Shown in pieces: positions 10,871-22,460 of a stretch of DNA of 64,000 nt. Numbering within the stretch: position 1 is the stretch's first letter; every line of letters starts with the position of its first letter. Made by a program: the position numbers and the translations under genes. The notes under the pieces were generated by a model, which did not search any database, was not told the origin of the DNA, and saw only the letters and a program-made list of their open reading frames with translations. Origin of the DNA: Gliomastix tumulicola (Eukaryota; Ascomycota; Sordariomycetes; Hypocreales; Bionectriaceae); assembly GCA_001599755.1 (NCBI GenBank), contig BCHX01000001.1:2604001-2668000 (forward strand). Direction: 5' to 3'.

Positions 10871-12834
10871 TCCTTCGACGAGGATGCCGTCCTTGCCTTC
10901 GAAGGATATGTCTTCCCAGAGCTGGATCCCATAACTCTGAGGCACGACCACGAGGCGAGGATGACTGAGAGCAAGTTGAGCTTCTGGCTAACACCAAAGA
11001 GTCTTTCCTAGTCCCAACAACACTCTCTGAGATAAAGCAGCCAGCGAGAGCGCGGAGCTGAGGAGCGGTCCCCTCATATGGCGGCCGCATAGCTGCCTTG
11101 TTAGCGAGCTGGAGCAAAAGGGCCCCCGTGGCAATCCCGTGTCTTCCACTGAACCTAGCATCCTAGTCTGGCCGTAAGCACCTATCTAGACATCCACTTG
11201 CATGAATCGGTCGTGAGTTAAACCGTACGCTGGTTCACGCCCATTCTGCGATGGATAAGAGGATGCGACTAGGCTGGCACTAAGAGAGCGCCACGCACCA
11301 GCCCTCAAGCCGAAGGACTAAAAGTTCCTCCCGCCAAAACGCGGGCTGAACTCTACCCTGGTAGTGAGAGTGCGCTTGACGCGGCGATTACCAATCTCCA
11401 AGGTCCTCGCAAGGGGCTTGTTCAGGGTCCAGAGGCTCTGGAACGGACGCATCGTGATCGTCCCCTGGATACTCCGTATGGACTCCGTAGGTGAGGCGAA
11501 ACGTTCCCCCCTAATAGCGATCGGCCATGTGCCTTTTGCTCGTGGAGCAGGTCGATCAGGCCAATCTCCATCGTGAAAATATACATCGGCATCTGATGCT
11601 GCACTTTGCAGGAGCAGGATCTCGGCCCCGCAGGATCGACAAGCCCGACGATGAGTTAATATACCGAAAAAGATTGGTCGCCCTGCAGCTGCAGGAGGTT
11701 CATGCAGGAAGACATGCAGGTCCCAGGCCCGAGGACTCGGTTAGGCTGTACGTCTGTCTGCCTGAGCCAACGGAAACCGCCGAACTGGTTTTGTGCTTCA
11801 GAGCATTTCATCGAGATTGCCAGAACACCATCTTTTTTGGTCCTCTCAGCTGAGACGAACCCTTTTTTCGCGCCGACCAAACTCAAATGCAGCGCAGAAG
11901 CACCGCTAGCTCGTCGTTCAGCCATTCTAGATTTTTCTAGAGTTTGTTCTGGTTTGGTTTTCCCACGAGACATGCTAGTCTTTCTCCGCGCTCGGCGAAA
12001 CCTCCGCGAGACCGCAACTCACCGTCATTCGTCCAAGTACGAGCAAGTTATTGCGGGCTTAGAGTCGCCATCATTCTCATCAGAACTAGAAAGCCGAGTC
12101 CACGTAGCTCGCCTCTCCCACGTGCTTTGGGTCGGCAGCAGTACGAGTAAGCAAGTCGAGGTGGGACATCCGGTGATCCTCTGGTTGGAGAAACAATGCA
12201 GCGTAGGTTTGATGGCGTCGTAGCCATTGCATAATATCTTGAGGTACGTAGGGAGGAGAAGCTCCTCCACTCGCTGACGAGTGCCCTCAGGCCTGCCTTT
12301 TCATGTCGGCCTGGCATGACCTACGATGTCGAGATCCAGGACCATGTCTGCTGCGATGTGCCTGCGGGCATGTTGACAAAGAGCACTGTCCTGATTCCGT
12401 CATGGTATCGCCGTTCGGTGGTAACAGAAGTACAGCTTCATGGTCGTGGGAAGGGTAGAGCCAGGTGAGGGGCACTTGTAACTACCAGCATCTTCGGGGA
12501 TGTCACGGAAGCTTGACTCGTTAAGACCCACCCTCGGAACGGGTAAACTCTCCTTCCATCTCCGGGTGCCCCTTAACGCGGCAGTATCACCGATAAGGAC
12601 GATAAGAGGAATCTTGAAACACATCCATCCATCGATTCATGTGAAGGCTCCTCGATACTCTAGCGAGCCTCGTTCAACCAGCCCAGTAACATGGACCTCT
12701 GAGCGGGTCTCGCCGTTGAGATCGTGATGATCCACGTCCGAAAGCTCTTCTAGCCCCAGCTCTCAGCAAGAACCGTCTCGCTGCCATCCCACCCATAGTC
12801 CTTTCAGATCAGCCGTCACCCCTCCTCCGCCGCC
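10871..12834. other. Long divergent intergenic region, GPCR/GCK kinase
   Basis: 1,964 bp between the two ATGs. I see no recognisable gene. The longest ATG frame (11702-12223, + strand, 173 codons) has no familiar motif, and its composition does not show the GC-rich third positions of the neighbours. The 75 nt before the kinase ATG are C/T-rich, with a TTTCAG that could be a leader-intron acceptor. Probably long 5' leaders and regulatory DNA for two signalling genes. Confidence 0.45.
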
Positions 12835-15372
12835 ATGACTTCCCTGCAGGTTCGGTGGCCCGAGGTTTCGGTCACCAAGCAGAAGGCGATCGACGATGCC
12901 AGCCGGATGCAGAAGCGTGTGCTCGAGGAGTGCAGCAAGTCTGGCGAGGACATCCCGCAGTACCAGCTGTCGGAGCTCATCGGCAAGGGCAGCTTCGGCC
13001 GCGTCTACAAGGCCACCTCGCTCACCACCAAGCAGCTCGTCGCCATCAAGATCATCGACATCGACCAGAGCGACAACCAGGCTCCGAAGATGTCGGACAC
13101 TTACAGCGACCTGCTCAAGGAGATCAACGCCCTGCGCATGCTGAGCGATAGGGGCGCTCGCAACGTCAACCATGTCATCGAGGCCCTCCCCGTCGGCCAG
13201 TCCATGTGGATGATCACCGAGTACTGCGCCGGCGGCAGTGTGGCAACGCTCATGAAGCCCACGAGCCCTGGCGGTCTGCAGGAGAAGTGGATTATTCCCA
13301 TTCTTCGTGAGGTTGCCGAGGCCATGTTCTGGGTCCATGACCAGGGCATCATCCATCGAGATCTCAAGTGCGCCAACGTCCTTGTTACCGAGGTTGGAGA
13401 CGTGCAGCTGTGCGATTTTGGCGTTGCTGGTGTCATGGAGACCAAGTTTGACAAGCGGACGACTGTCATCGGAACACCGCATTGGATGGCCCCAGAGCTC
13501 TTCGACCCAACCGCCTCGTACGGAACCGAGGTTGATATCTGGGCATTTGGCGCCATGGTTTTCGAGATTGCCTCTGGTCTCCCGCCCAACGTTGCCGCGG
13601 GCATGGACTTCTCCAAGCTCGGGAGCTACGTCAAGAAGCACACTCCCCACCTCGAGGGCGATCAGTACTCTGCTGGTCTCAAGGATCTCATTGCATACTG
13701 TCTCCAGCATGATCCGAGCAAGAGACCGACTATCAAGCAGATCCAACGTCATGGATACATATTCAAGACGGAAGAGTCACACCCCACTGACTCTCTCGCT
13801 CACCTTGTCCGGGCATTTAAGATGTGGGAAGCTCAAGGTGGAGATCGGAGATCCTTGTTTTACTCGGGGGGAGCTCAGGCTCCCGCTGATATCAGCACTG
13901 CTGCGCTGGCAGACGATGAGTGGAACTTCAGCACCACGGCTGCTTTTGACCAGCAAGTCTTCAACAATAGCGACGCGCAAGATGTCTTCGATGTCTACGG
14001 CTCCGACGTGGACTTCAGTCAGGAGAGGTTCGAGGATACGGCTAAGCCTAAGACGCCAGCCGGAAAGGGGGGACGACGGAGACCGCCGCCGCATCTGCCT
14101 TCAGTCAAGGCACCGTTGGAGAAGATCTTCGACCCCAACACCATGTCAAACTACGAGGACAACTCGAGAGCCTACTACGGGAGGCCGTTCCATTTCCCAG
14201 CAGCGCCGGCCTCTGATCTTCCTTTACGAGACGACTCAGCCCCGACGCCAGACGTGAGAGAGTCTCTGATTGACCTCGACGCCTCGTTGGGTGGCAGTGA
14301 TCTATCCAACTTTGTTGACATGGACACCATTAGAGCCGGTGAGCCGCGTATGTCCATCGACTACAACGATTTCGGGGACCCCGAGGGCTTTGACCAAGCC
14401 CCTCTCAGTGACCCTGCCGACTCCAGGATGAACCGACGTACGCAGGACTGGAAGTTCCCGACCATGCCGCCGGCTTCAGCGAACCCGGACGTCTTCAGAT
14501 TTCCTGCCATTACGGAGGAGACTCCGGTAGCGGCGCCTCCGTCTGCAAGGCCGCAGCTGATCCACATGCCTACTGAACCCATCACTCCCTCGACGCACTT
14601 CAACGATCTTGCCCCGTCTCGTGCGGGCTCCGTCGACCATCGGGCTTCTACGGGGAGCCTGATTGACCTTGACATGAGCTTGCCGGACTCCTCGACTGAC
14701 TATACCCGGCCGTCGACGTCGCACTCGGAAGCAGGCTCCATCAGCGGCTCTGAAATAGGCAGCACGAACCCCTTCGAGCTGGAGAAGCATGCGTCACTCT
14801 ACGCCATGCCCTCGTCCTACCGCGAGCCATCCATCTACGTATCAGACGACTCCGAGTTCTCCCATACCCTGACAGAAGTGCCTATGAACGGCGACTATCA
14901 CCAATATGAGCCCCAGTTGCATCCCCAGCAGAACGGAGCTCAGCAGAACGACCAGCCGAGACCGTACTCGCTGAGTGACTTCGCCGATATGGATCCGGAG
15001 GATTATGATGACCCAACGCCCCATGCGCGCGCCCCCGCGGGCGAGCAGTACTTCACCCCATCCTCCTCCTCCTCCTTCACCTCCGACGCTGGCCCCGGAC
15101 CTCAAGAGCGTGTGATGCCGCTCCATGACCCTCCGCCGCCTGCCGCGCCGGCCTCGTCACATCCCGATGATCTTGCCATGCCTCCGCTGCCGCCGGGGCC
15201 CTCGCCTCTGGTCCTGCAGGGCCAGGCGTCGAGCCAAGAGGTCAAGGAGGAGCTCCGGCGTATGGCCATGTGTCTCAGTGACCATCTGAGCTACGCCACG
15301 GCCTATCTCTCCGGCGTGGATGGGCAGAGGCCTTTCTCGACGAGACTCGAGAGGGTTGAGGATGTGCTGTGA
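12835..15372 (+). CDS. Ste20-like germinal-centre-class Ser/Thr protein kinase
   Basis: Intron-less, 845 residues, with an excellent start context (GCCGCCATGACT). The kinase domain occupies about residues 44-305: glycine loop GKGSFGRV (50-57), ATP lysine in VAIK (72), HRDLKCAN catalytic loop (174-181), DFG (194-196) and GTPHWMAPE activation segment. The spacing and the phrases GGSVATLM and WMAPELFD place it with GCK/MST-YSK kinases of the Ste20 superfamily. The N-terminal 40-residue extension rich in charged residues is typical of a filamentous-fungal subgroup that I cannot name with certainty. The remaining 540 residues are disordered, acidic and Ser/Pro-rich, with repeats of LIDLD(A/M)SL at two places and a short folded-looking end (VKEELRRMAMCLSDHLSYA). 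Such kinases act in septation, polarity or stress signalling; the specific role here is open. Confidence 0.9.
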   Translation: MTSLQVRWPEVSVTKQKAIDDASRMQKRVLEECSKSGEDIPQYQLSELIGKGSFGRVYKATSLTTKQLVAIKIIDIDQSDNQAPKMSDTYSDLLKEINALRMLSDRGARNVNHVIEALPVGQSMWMITEYCAGGSVATLMKPTSPGGLQEKWIIPILREVAEAMFWVHDQGIIHRDLKCANVLVTEVGDVQLCDFGVAGVMETKFDKRTTVIGTPHWMAPELFDPTASYGTEVDIWAFGAMVFEIASGLPPNVAAGMDFSKLGSYVKKHTPHLEGDQYSAGLKDLIAYCLQHDPSKRPTIKQIQRHGYIFKTEESHPTDSLAHLVRAFKMWEAQGGDRRSLFYSGGAQAPADISTAALADDEWNFSTTAAFDQQVFNNSDAQDVFDVYGSDVDFSQERFEDTAKPKTPAGKGGRRRPPPHLPSVKAPLEKIFDPNTMSNYEDNSRAYYGRPFHFPAAPASDLPLRDDSAPTPDVRESLIDLDASLGGSDLSNFVDMDTIRAGEPRMSIDYNDFGDPEGFDQAPLSDPADSRMNRRTQDWKFPTMPPASANPDVFRFPAITEETPVAAPPSARPQLIHMPTEPITPSTHFNDLAPSRAGSVDHRASTGSLIDLDMSLPDSSTDYTRPSTSHSEAGSISGSEIGSTNPFELEKHASLYAMPSSYREPSIYVSDDSEFSHTLTEVPMNGDYHQYEPQLHPQQNGAQQNDQPRPYSLSDFADMDPEDYDDPTPHARAPAGEQYFTPSSSSSFTSDAGPGPQERVMPLHDPPPPAAPASSHPDDLAMPPLPPGPSPLVLQGQASSQEVKEELRRMAMCLSDHLSYATAYLSGVDGQRPFSTRLERVEDVL

Positions 15373-15761
15373 CGATTGACTGTTCGGGAAGGAGTGGAGA
15401 GCTGAGCTTCGAAATTTGAGGCTCTCGACTGCCATGCCAAATTGAAAAGCAATATATACATTTATAAGTTCGCACCACATGGGGGTAGCTGAACTATGTG
15501 GGAAATGGGATTTTGGTGTTCCTGGGCGTTTTTTTAATGGGAAAAGGGAATCCAGGATGAAAGAAGCACATTTTAATCACATCCCCAGGAGGGATGACCT
15601 CTGTTGCCTTTAGAGCTGCTAGTAGCAAGCAGCGTCTCTATACTATATTCTTTGTTTAGGATGGGACTCATGAAGGATAGCATGGATAAGTACTATAAGC
15701 ACGTAATGATATTACATCCCAGTCCGGTCAACGCGAGAGAAATGCCCCAGGTCGTCTGCTG
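15373..15761. other. Convergent 3' intergenic region, kinase/TEL2
   Basis: 389 bp between two stop codons, AT-richer than the genes, with TTTTTT/AAAA stretches consistent with 3' UTRs. No gene or repeat seen. Confidence 0.4.
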
Positions 15762-18700
15762 TCAGAATCCAATCATGTCGCCCATGAGGAGAGCCTGGTA
15801 CTTCTCGATAGCCTCCCCGAGCCTGATGAGGACGCCCGCCGCCAGCATCTTGACCTCGTTCTCGTCACCGCCGTCCTCGCCCCTCGTCCGCTCGAACACG
15901 GCGCTCACCCACTCGCGCGTCTCGACGACCTCGCGGCCCTGCGCCTCGCACAGCCGCCGCATGTCGCCGCCGTTGACCTCGAGCAGCGCCGCCATGCCGA
16001 CGAGCCAGCCCTTGAGGCCGGCGAGGTCGCCGAGCACGTGCTGCCGGACGCGGAGGAGGAGGTCCCAGAGCTCGGCGGTCAGCTGGGGCAGGGCGAGCGT
16101 CGAGGGCCCAGCGGCGTGGGCGACGACGCCGAGGGTCTGGAGGTACAGGCCGAGGAGTGTCGGGTTGAGGACGAGGGACTTGGAGGAGCGCAGGGCGACT
16201 TGGAAGTGGCCGGTGAGAGGGGCGAAGAAGGACGTGAAGAGCACGGCGGCGACGGTGTTGGGGATGGCGCGCACGCGGGGTCGTCGGTTGTTGGTGGCTG
16301 ACTTGGACTTGGATTTGTAGCGCGCCGTGAAGGTCTGGAGTTTGAGGACATCCGGGCCTGTGGCGGTGTCTGCAGCTTCGGCAGCGATGGGCTCGAGGAA
16401 TGTCGACGTGAGCGACTTGGCGATGGTGTCGAGGGCCGTAGATGGAAGTGCCTTGAGTCGAGATGCTGCTGGACGTTCCTTGTCGTTCCCTTGGCTGATA
16501 TACAGCCGCTCTATCTTCTCGGGGAGCCTCTTGGAAGCAAACAAGGCACTCGTCTCCTCTGACGTGGATGTACCAAGCTCTCGAGCAGCGACGCCCAACG
16601 AAACAAGAATAGACGTCCTCTGAGACAGCGAGAAGTCTCCCTCGAAGAACGTGCGGGCGAACCAGGGCGCCATCGTCTTGGGCTGCGAGACGATGAGCGC
16701 CACCATGGCCTGAAGCTTCATGTCACCAAATTCCTCGAGCTCGAACTTGTCCTGTATACCGACGAGCAGCCCGGCCAGCTCTTCAGCATGGGAGCTGACC
16801 TCCGTCCCGTAGTTTGCCTTGCGGCGGATGAGAGTGGGCGCCGTCTCAAGACCTAGCTTTTGCTTGTCGTAAGATTCAGAATCTCGCAAAAAGGTTATGA
16901 GGTCTCGTATGTAGACCGGAGGTTTGGTCTTGTTGCGCTGCACCAATGTTGGATCTTCGTCGGAGTCTTCCGGGTCTGCGTTCTTCTGATACGGGACCAA
17001 GTCGTCGTCCTCGCCTTCATCGTCATCCGACGAGCCTATCTCTTCGATGATGGGCTTTGCTTTTGAGACTGCAGAAGTGGGCTTTGGCCCCCTCTTGAAC
17101 GTCTTGGCTTTCTTTGCTGGCACAACTGACAATATTTCCGGGTCCTCTGGCTTCTTGCTGCTCGTGAGCAGAATCTCAACAGGACCAGCCTTGTCGTCGA
17201 TGCTTGTCAGTGATTTTAGCATCTTTGCTTCTTCGACCTCTGCTTCGTCCATGTGGAAGTCAAGCCTCTTGTCTGACTTGTCTACCAGCTGTGACAAGCA
17301 CTCGCCAACAACCATGCCTAGGAACCGCAGCCGAGCCTGGGTCGATGCGATCCGATTCGAGATGGCGTTTAGGTATAGTCCTGACCGTACCGTCATTGCC
17401 AGCTTGACTGGCGACAGCCGCGAGACATAGCCTGCACTAAGAAGAAGGATCTCGGCGTGAACTTGAGAGAGGCTTGTTAGCTTGAGAATGAGGCAGTGCG
17501 TACTATTGGCTTCGCTCACCGTTCTGTTGCAACGCAGCAGCATGCTTGATGTACAGCTCGTCGCCAAATTGAGAGAGGCTCTTCTCGAAGACTGTGACGA
17601 TTGTCTCTTTATCCTGTGCCAGCACCGATAAGGCGGCCCTGCGGATGGCGGTTTGGTGCCCAAGACCGGCGCCGGAAGAAGCCGTACACCAGTCTGCAAG
17701 GAGGTTCTTTCTTGATTCATCGCCGGCGACGACCGAGCCGATGATTGCTGCAGCTGCTGAGATGGTCGAAACTAAAGTAGGGCTGTCTGGGCCGAGTCTA
17801 TCTAGAAACTTCTGTGACAGGTGGACGAGGAGGAATCGAAGCACTTTGGTGGCCGTCGTAGTCGTGCCTAGGCAAATACGTCTGAAAATGCCAGCGTGAT
17901 GAGACGTTGTGAGCAGCAGCTCGTCGATGGTAAGCCTCATAATCTGTTCTGCAAGTCATGTTAGGGGCCGAGTTGGAAGGGGCTCTGATGTGAGAAGGGC
18001 GCACCACTGTATCCTAGCGACAGACTTCGCTGGAAAAGGGCAGAGCAGAACTGGATCTGGTCGTCACTATCGTTGACCTGGGCAGCAGACTTGGCCCATG
18101 TGACGATATTCTGGCCTATCCAGCGACTCATCTCAGATCCGTCGCCTATCCAGTTACTATCCCTGGATTCATGTTCTCTCCCGAGCATGCTCGAAGCTTC
18201 TCCTGTAAGGGAGACCAACTTGCCACTCGCTAACAGGGTGAGCAGCGCTTGCGACTGCGCCCTTCTCTGGGCCTCATTGGAAAGATGGCCTATAGAAGAG
18301 CTCCATATTGACTGGATCACATGGTCTCCCTGAAGGATCGCTGCGAGCAGGTCGAGGAAGATGCCTAGGTAGAGAGAGCTCTCCCCGGCGGGAGCTGGAC
18401 CTGAAGGGCCTCTGCCAGCCTTGGAGTCACTGATGAGGACTCTGATATGCGAAAGAATCGCATTAATGCCTGTTACCCCGCGAAGGCATCGGAGAAACTG
18501 GTCCCTGTCCTCTGCGTCCTCCGAGAGCAGAGCCCAGTAGTTGGGCGCTATCTCGGTGACGAGAAGTTGAACGACAGCGGCGCTCTTCGGGCCTGAGGCG
18601 TTTATGTTAAAACCATCCTTGTTAGTCTTGGATGTGAGGAACTTCAAGACGGAGGTGAGGGCATCGTAGTCCGGCTGGGAGCGCAGAGTGTCGAGAGCAT

Positions 18701-18833
18701 CGTCTACAGAATCGAGACTGGTTCTTGGTGATGGTGACGGCTTCTGTTTGACCGGGACAAGATGCTGCTGGGCGGGTTCGTCGGTCCTGGGCTTCAGGTA
18801 GGTTGTGCTGACGGGTGTGAAGAGTCCCTCCAT
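15762..18833 (-). CDS. TEL2: Telomere length regulation/PIKK maturation protein Tel2 (TELO2)
   Basis: Exons 18005-18833, 17520-17948 and 15762-17461 (introns 56 and 58 nt) encode 985 residues of mostly alpha-helical HEAT-like sequence. The conserved Tel2 block with RLRFLGMVVGE is at about residues 455-480. The C-terminal half contains LGVAARELG and KRLPEK, as in the family. Tel2 works with Tti1 and Tti2 (TTT complex) and Hsp90 to stabilise the kinases Tor, Mec1/ATR, Tel1/ATM and Tra1. An acidic linker at about residues 560-590 (GSSDDDEGEDDD and EDSDED) resembles CK2 sites that in animals bind the R2TP subunit Pih1. Junctions were chosen by frame: S-E-Q-I at the first and Q-N-V-H-A-E at the second. 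Length is in the family range. It is divergent to UBA3. Confidence 0.9.
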
Positions 18834-19226
18834 GCTTGAGTCCTGCTTTGAATCATGGAATCATGGTGTTCGGCGAGCGACCTGGCGATGTTGCAAGAGA
18901 ATGCCGGATGTCGTTAGATGACCGAGATGGACGAGCAGGGGAGATCTGGAAAAGATATGGGTGACAGACCATTAAATCTTCCTGGAATTCAGGGCCTCGG
19001 GTGCTAACGATAGTGACTTGCCCTTCTATATTCTGACGGTTGGCGGGGCTGTTAGCGGCCGTGATTGCCCCGCCATTCCATCATTCCAGGCAGTAAGAAC
19101 CCCACCTTCAGCTCACTGGATCTTGATCTCCATTGCAACCTTGCTTGTCTCCCACTCCTCCTCTTTCATCCCGTCTTGACATCCTTGACCAGCTCACTTA
19201 CGACTCCTCACCGCACGCAACGCAAC
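18834..19226. promoter_or_regulatory. Divergent promoter region, TEL2/UBA3
   Basis: 393 bp between ATGs of two housekeeping genes. CCATTCCATCATTCCA near 19070 is a small tandem repeat. I see no CCAAT box. Confidence 0.4.
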
Positions 19227-20846
19227 ATGGCCGTGCAGACGTCGACTCTTCCCAGTCTGGGGCCCGTCTCCGAGCCGGAAAGATGGTATGCTGAGCTCTG
19301 CCCGAGCTCTACCATGGACAGTGCTGATCAATCGCCCCTCCAACTATAGGAAGCTCCTCGACCACATCCGCCGCACGGCCGGCCCCTTTACCGACCCCGA
19401 TGCTGTTTCCGAGGAGGCCTTGGCTAGATTCGATACTATGAAGGTCCTGTATGTACACCGGATGGCACAGAGAACTTCCCCATGACACATCGTTCCAAGC
19501 TAACCATCCCTCAACAGTGTCATGTAGGCCATCTCGGTCCCCGTCCAGCGGCACTGGCTCTCAGTCCCTCGCGACAGTCTTTCCCCAACTGACATTCGAC
19601 ATGAATACAGTGGCGCCGGTGGCTTGGGATGCGAGATCCTGAAGAACCTGGCCATGTCACGGTTCAAGAACATACACGTCATAGACATGGGTGCGCAGCC
19701 GCAGCTCTCGTCCCCCCCTCCTCGCATCTTGAGTCTACTCTTGCTCACACACACGCGGGGAATCCCTAACTAGACACGATCGACATCTCGAACCTCAACC
19801 GGCAGTTCCTCTTCCGCAAGGCCGACGTGGGCAAGTACAAGGCCGAGGTGGCGGCGCGCTTCGTCGAGACGCGGGTCAAGGGCGTGTCCATCACTCCGCA
19901 CAACGCGCGGATCCAGGACTTCGACGTCGACTTCTACAAGCAGTTCCAGATCGTCATCTGCGGGCTGGACAGCATCGAGGCGCGCCGGTGGATCAACGCC
20001 ATGCTCGTCGACATCGCCGAGAGCGCCGAGGACGCGGATAGCATCAAGCCCCTCGTCGACGGCGGCACCGAAGGGTTCAAGGGCCAGGCGCGCGTCGTCC
20101 TGCCCACGCTGACGTCGTGCATCGAGTGCCAGCTCGACATGCACGCGCCCCGCGCCGCCGTGCCGCTGTGCACCATCGCGTCCATCCCGCGCCAGCCCGA
20201 GCACTGCGTCGAGTGGGCGCACGTCATCGCCTGGGACGAGGAGAAGCCCTTCCCCAAGCTCGACAAGGACGACCCGGAGCACGTCTCGTGGCTGTACCGC
20301 AAGGCCCTCACCCGCGCCCAGGAGTTCAACATCCCCGGCGTCACCTACTCCCTCACCCAGGGCACCATCAAGAACATCATCCCCGCCATCGCCTCGACGA
20401 ATGCCATCATCGCCGCCGCCTGCTGCAACGAGGCCTTCAAGCTCGCCACCGCCTCGGCCCCTTGCCTCGGCTTCGAGAACAACTACATGATGTACTCGGG
20501 CAACGACAGCATCTACACCTACACCTTCAAGCACGAGAGGAAGCCCGACTGCCCCGTTTGCGGCGGCCAGGCCCGCCCGCTCGAGGTGAACCCCAAGCTC
20601 ACGCTCCAGGAGGTCCTCGACTCGCTAGCCGTGCGGCCCGAGGCACAGCTCAAGAAACCCTCCATCAGGGCCGCCGGCAAGACGCTCTACATGCAGTTCC
20701 CCCCGGGCCTCGAGGAGAAGACGAGGCCGAATCTGGACAAGTCGCTGCTGGATCTGGGACTCGAGGATAAGCAGGCCGTCGTGGTGACGGACCCTGCGTT
20801 CCCTCTCGAGTTCAACTTTTACTTGGTGTTTAAGACAAGCGCATGA
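19227..20846 (+). CDS. UBA3: NEDD8-activating enzyme E1 catalytic subunit Uba3
   Basis: Five exons: 19227-19285, 19350-19448, 19518-19523, 19611-19690 and 19774-20846, giving 438 residues. The third exon is only 6 nt and supplies the last base of a leucine codon plus Val54 and most of Ile55, just before the nucleotide-binding GAGGLG loop (56-61). Only this splicing yields the family phrase KVLVIGAGGLGCEILKN. The catalytic cysteine lies in PLCTIASIP (Cys214). Zinc-binding cysteines appear in SCIEC and CPVCGG, and the C-terminal ubiquitin-fold E2-binding domain follows. Uba3 with Ula1 adenylates NEDD8/Rub1 and passes it to Ubc12 for cullin modification. Introns are 64, 69, 87 and 83 nt. Length matches fungal Uba3. 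It converges with RPC40. Confidence 0.96.
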
Positions 20847-21279
20847 AGGGCGATGGGCAAATAGCGGCAGCCACAAGAGGAGGCGGCGAGCCTAACCACC
20901 ATCACGGGCTGTAGAAGCCCCTCGATGAGATGATGATGATTTATGAAATTTGACACACATACAAGCGACCTACGGCGTTACGTCAACGCAGAAAAGCTGG
21001 GTTTTGGGCGACTAAATAGAAGCATCAGAACTACCCTCAGAGAGGAGAGAACGATGTCCCTCCTCCGCGTAAAATCACTGATGAGAGAGAGACTCGGATA
21101 TCATGCGTGGCCCTTGAAGTCTAAGTCGTTGGTATCATTCCCGGTTTATCTACCCATAAGCCAAACAAAACAGCAGGCGTAAGTGAAGTATGCGAAAGAA
21201 AAAGAAAAGAACAAGAGACAGATCCCCCTCTCCCGAAGCAAGTTGATAATGTACAGTGGCAACCTCGGAACCGTCATCA
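20847..21279. other. Convergent 3' intergenic region, UBA3/RPC40
   Basis: 433 bp of 3' UTR-like sequence between two stop codons. No gene, tRNA or repeat recognised. Confidence 0.4.
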
Positions 21280-22460
21280 TCACCTGACCATGTCGATGAC
21301 CTGCTGCTCGAGCTTCTTGGACTTGACCTTGAGGTGCTTAACCGCTTCAAGGAAGAGCTCGTCGCTATCCCACTGGCCCGTGCTCTCGATGGAGAAGATG
21401 AAGTGATCCCTCCGCCTCCCCAGCGCCACTTTGCCCTGGAACTCCGGGTGCCGCAGACACTCCCTGCTGACGGTGTCGCGCATCGTATCCTCCACCACGG
21501 CCTTGAGCTCGCCCGCGTGGCCCTCGTACCCGCTCCCCTGGCGCGAGGCCTCGGCCTTGGTGACCTTGCGCAAGGCGATGACGCCCTCGGGGAAGCAGCG
21601 CGCGAACTTCTCGGCGTCGGCGCCGACGATGGGCCGCTTGATGTCGATGGTCGGCAGTAGGCGGTACGAGGCCGTGGCCACGGGCGAGAACTTGGCGTGG
21701 TCGGCGCCGATGCCCTTGTGCATGTGCATCGCGAGGTTGATGGTCTGCCCCGGTCGCATCTTGGCGACGAGGATGTCCGGGTGCACGGGCGCGATGGCGT
21801 CCTCGCCGCTGAAGTACTCGGCCTGCCGGCCCTCGGGCACGAACGTGATGTCCCGGGCGTACACGTGCGCGTTGTGGTACGCGACCCGCGGGTCCGTCTC
21901 CCTGGGCGACGCCTCCTCGTTGACCCGGCACGTCACGTTGAGCTCCAGCCGCACCGTGTTGTGGTCCAGACAGCCCGCGAACTGGTCCTCGCCCGCCGCG
22001 GGCTTCTTGTGCCACCGCAGGAACTCGTGGATGCCCTCCTTGCCGCCGCGGAAGGGGATGAGCCCGAGCCGGTGCGCGAGGACCTCGTCCTGGATGACGG
22101 ACGTGTTGTTCTCGATGAAGACGTTCTCGATGGCGAGCGTCGGGATCTCGGCGATGAGGATGCGCCGGAAGGCGTTGGCCAGCGAGGCGTCGACGCCCAC
22201 GAGCGAGAAGGACGCGTGCAGGGCGTCGTTCTGGTGGAAGTCGACGTGGAAGCCCTCACGGAAGCGGTCGAGCGAGAAGGCCGCGTCCTCGCCCGGCACG
22301 TGGCCGGGGAAGTCGGTCGACGTCGTGTGCGAGATGGTCTCGCTGTGAATGCCGACCGTCTGCGACCAAGTCAAGTTAGTCGGGCAATTGAAACAGGGAA
22401 GGGCGGTCCAATGCTGTTACGTACATTCCGGTCGTCCGGCTTGTCCTTTGAGCGAGCCAT
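21280..22460 (-). CDS. RPC40: RNA polymerase I and III shared subunit AC40 (Rpc40/RPAC1)
   Basis: Exon 22425-22460 (12 codons, MARSKDKPDDRN) joins 21280-22359 across a 65-nt phase-0 intron to give 371 residues. It shows the alpha-subunit dimerisation domain: SLANAFRRILIAEIPTLAIE, then VIQDEVLAHRLGLIP, LDHNTVRLELNV and the closing VKSKKLEQQV helix. Rpc40 pairs with Rpc19 to form the assembly platform of RNA polymerases I and III, equivalent to Rpb3-Rpb11 in Pol II. Length is slightly above the yeast protein and normal for filamentous fungi. Codons are very GC-rich, as expected of a highly expressed gene. The short first exon was needed because the second has no in-frame ATG before conserved sequence. 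Confidence 0.95.

Noticed and set aside
11702..12223. 173-codon + strand frame between GPCR and kinase
   Set aside because: No recognisable motif, no GC-rich third positions, and opposing frames of similar length over the same DNA; treated as non-coding.
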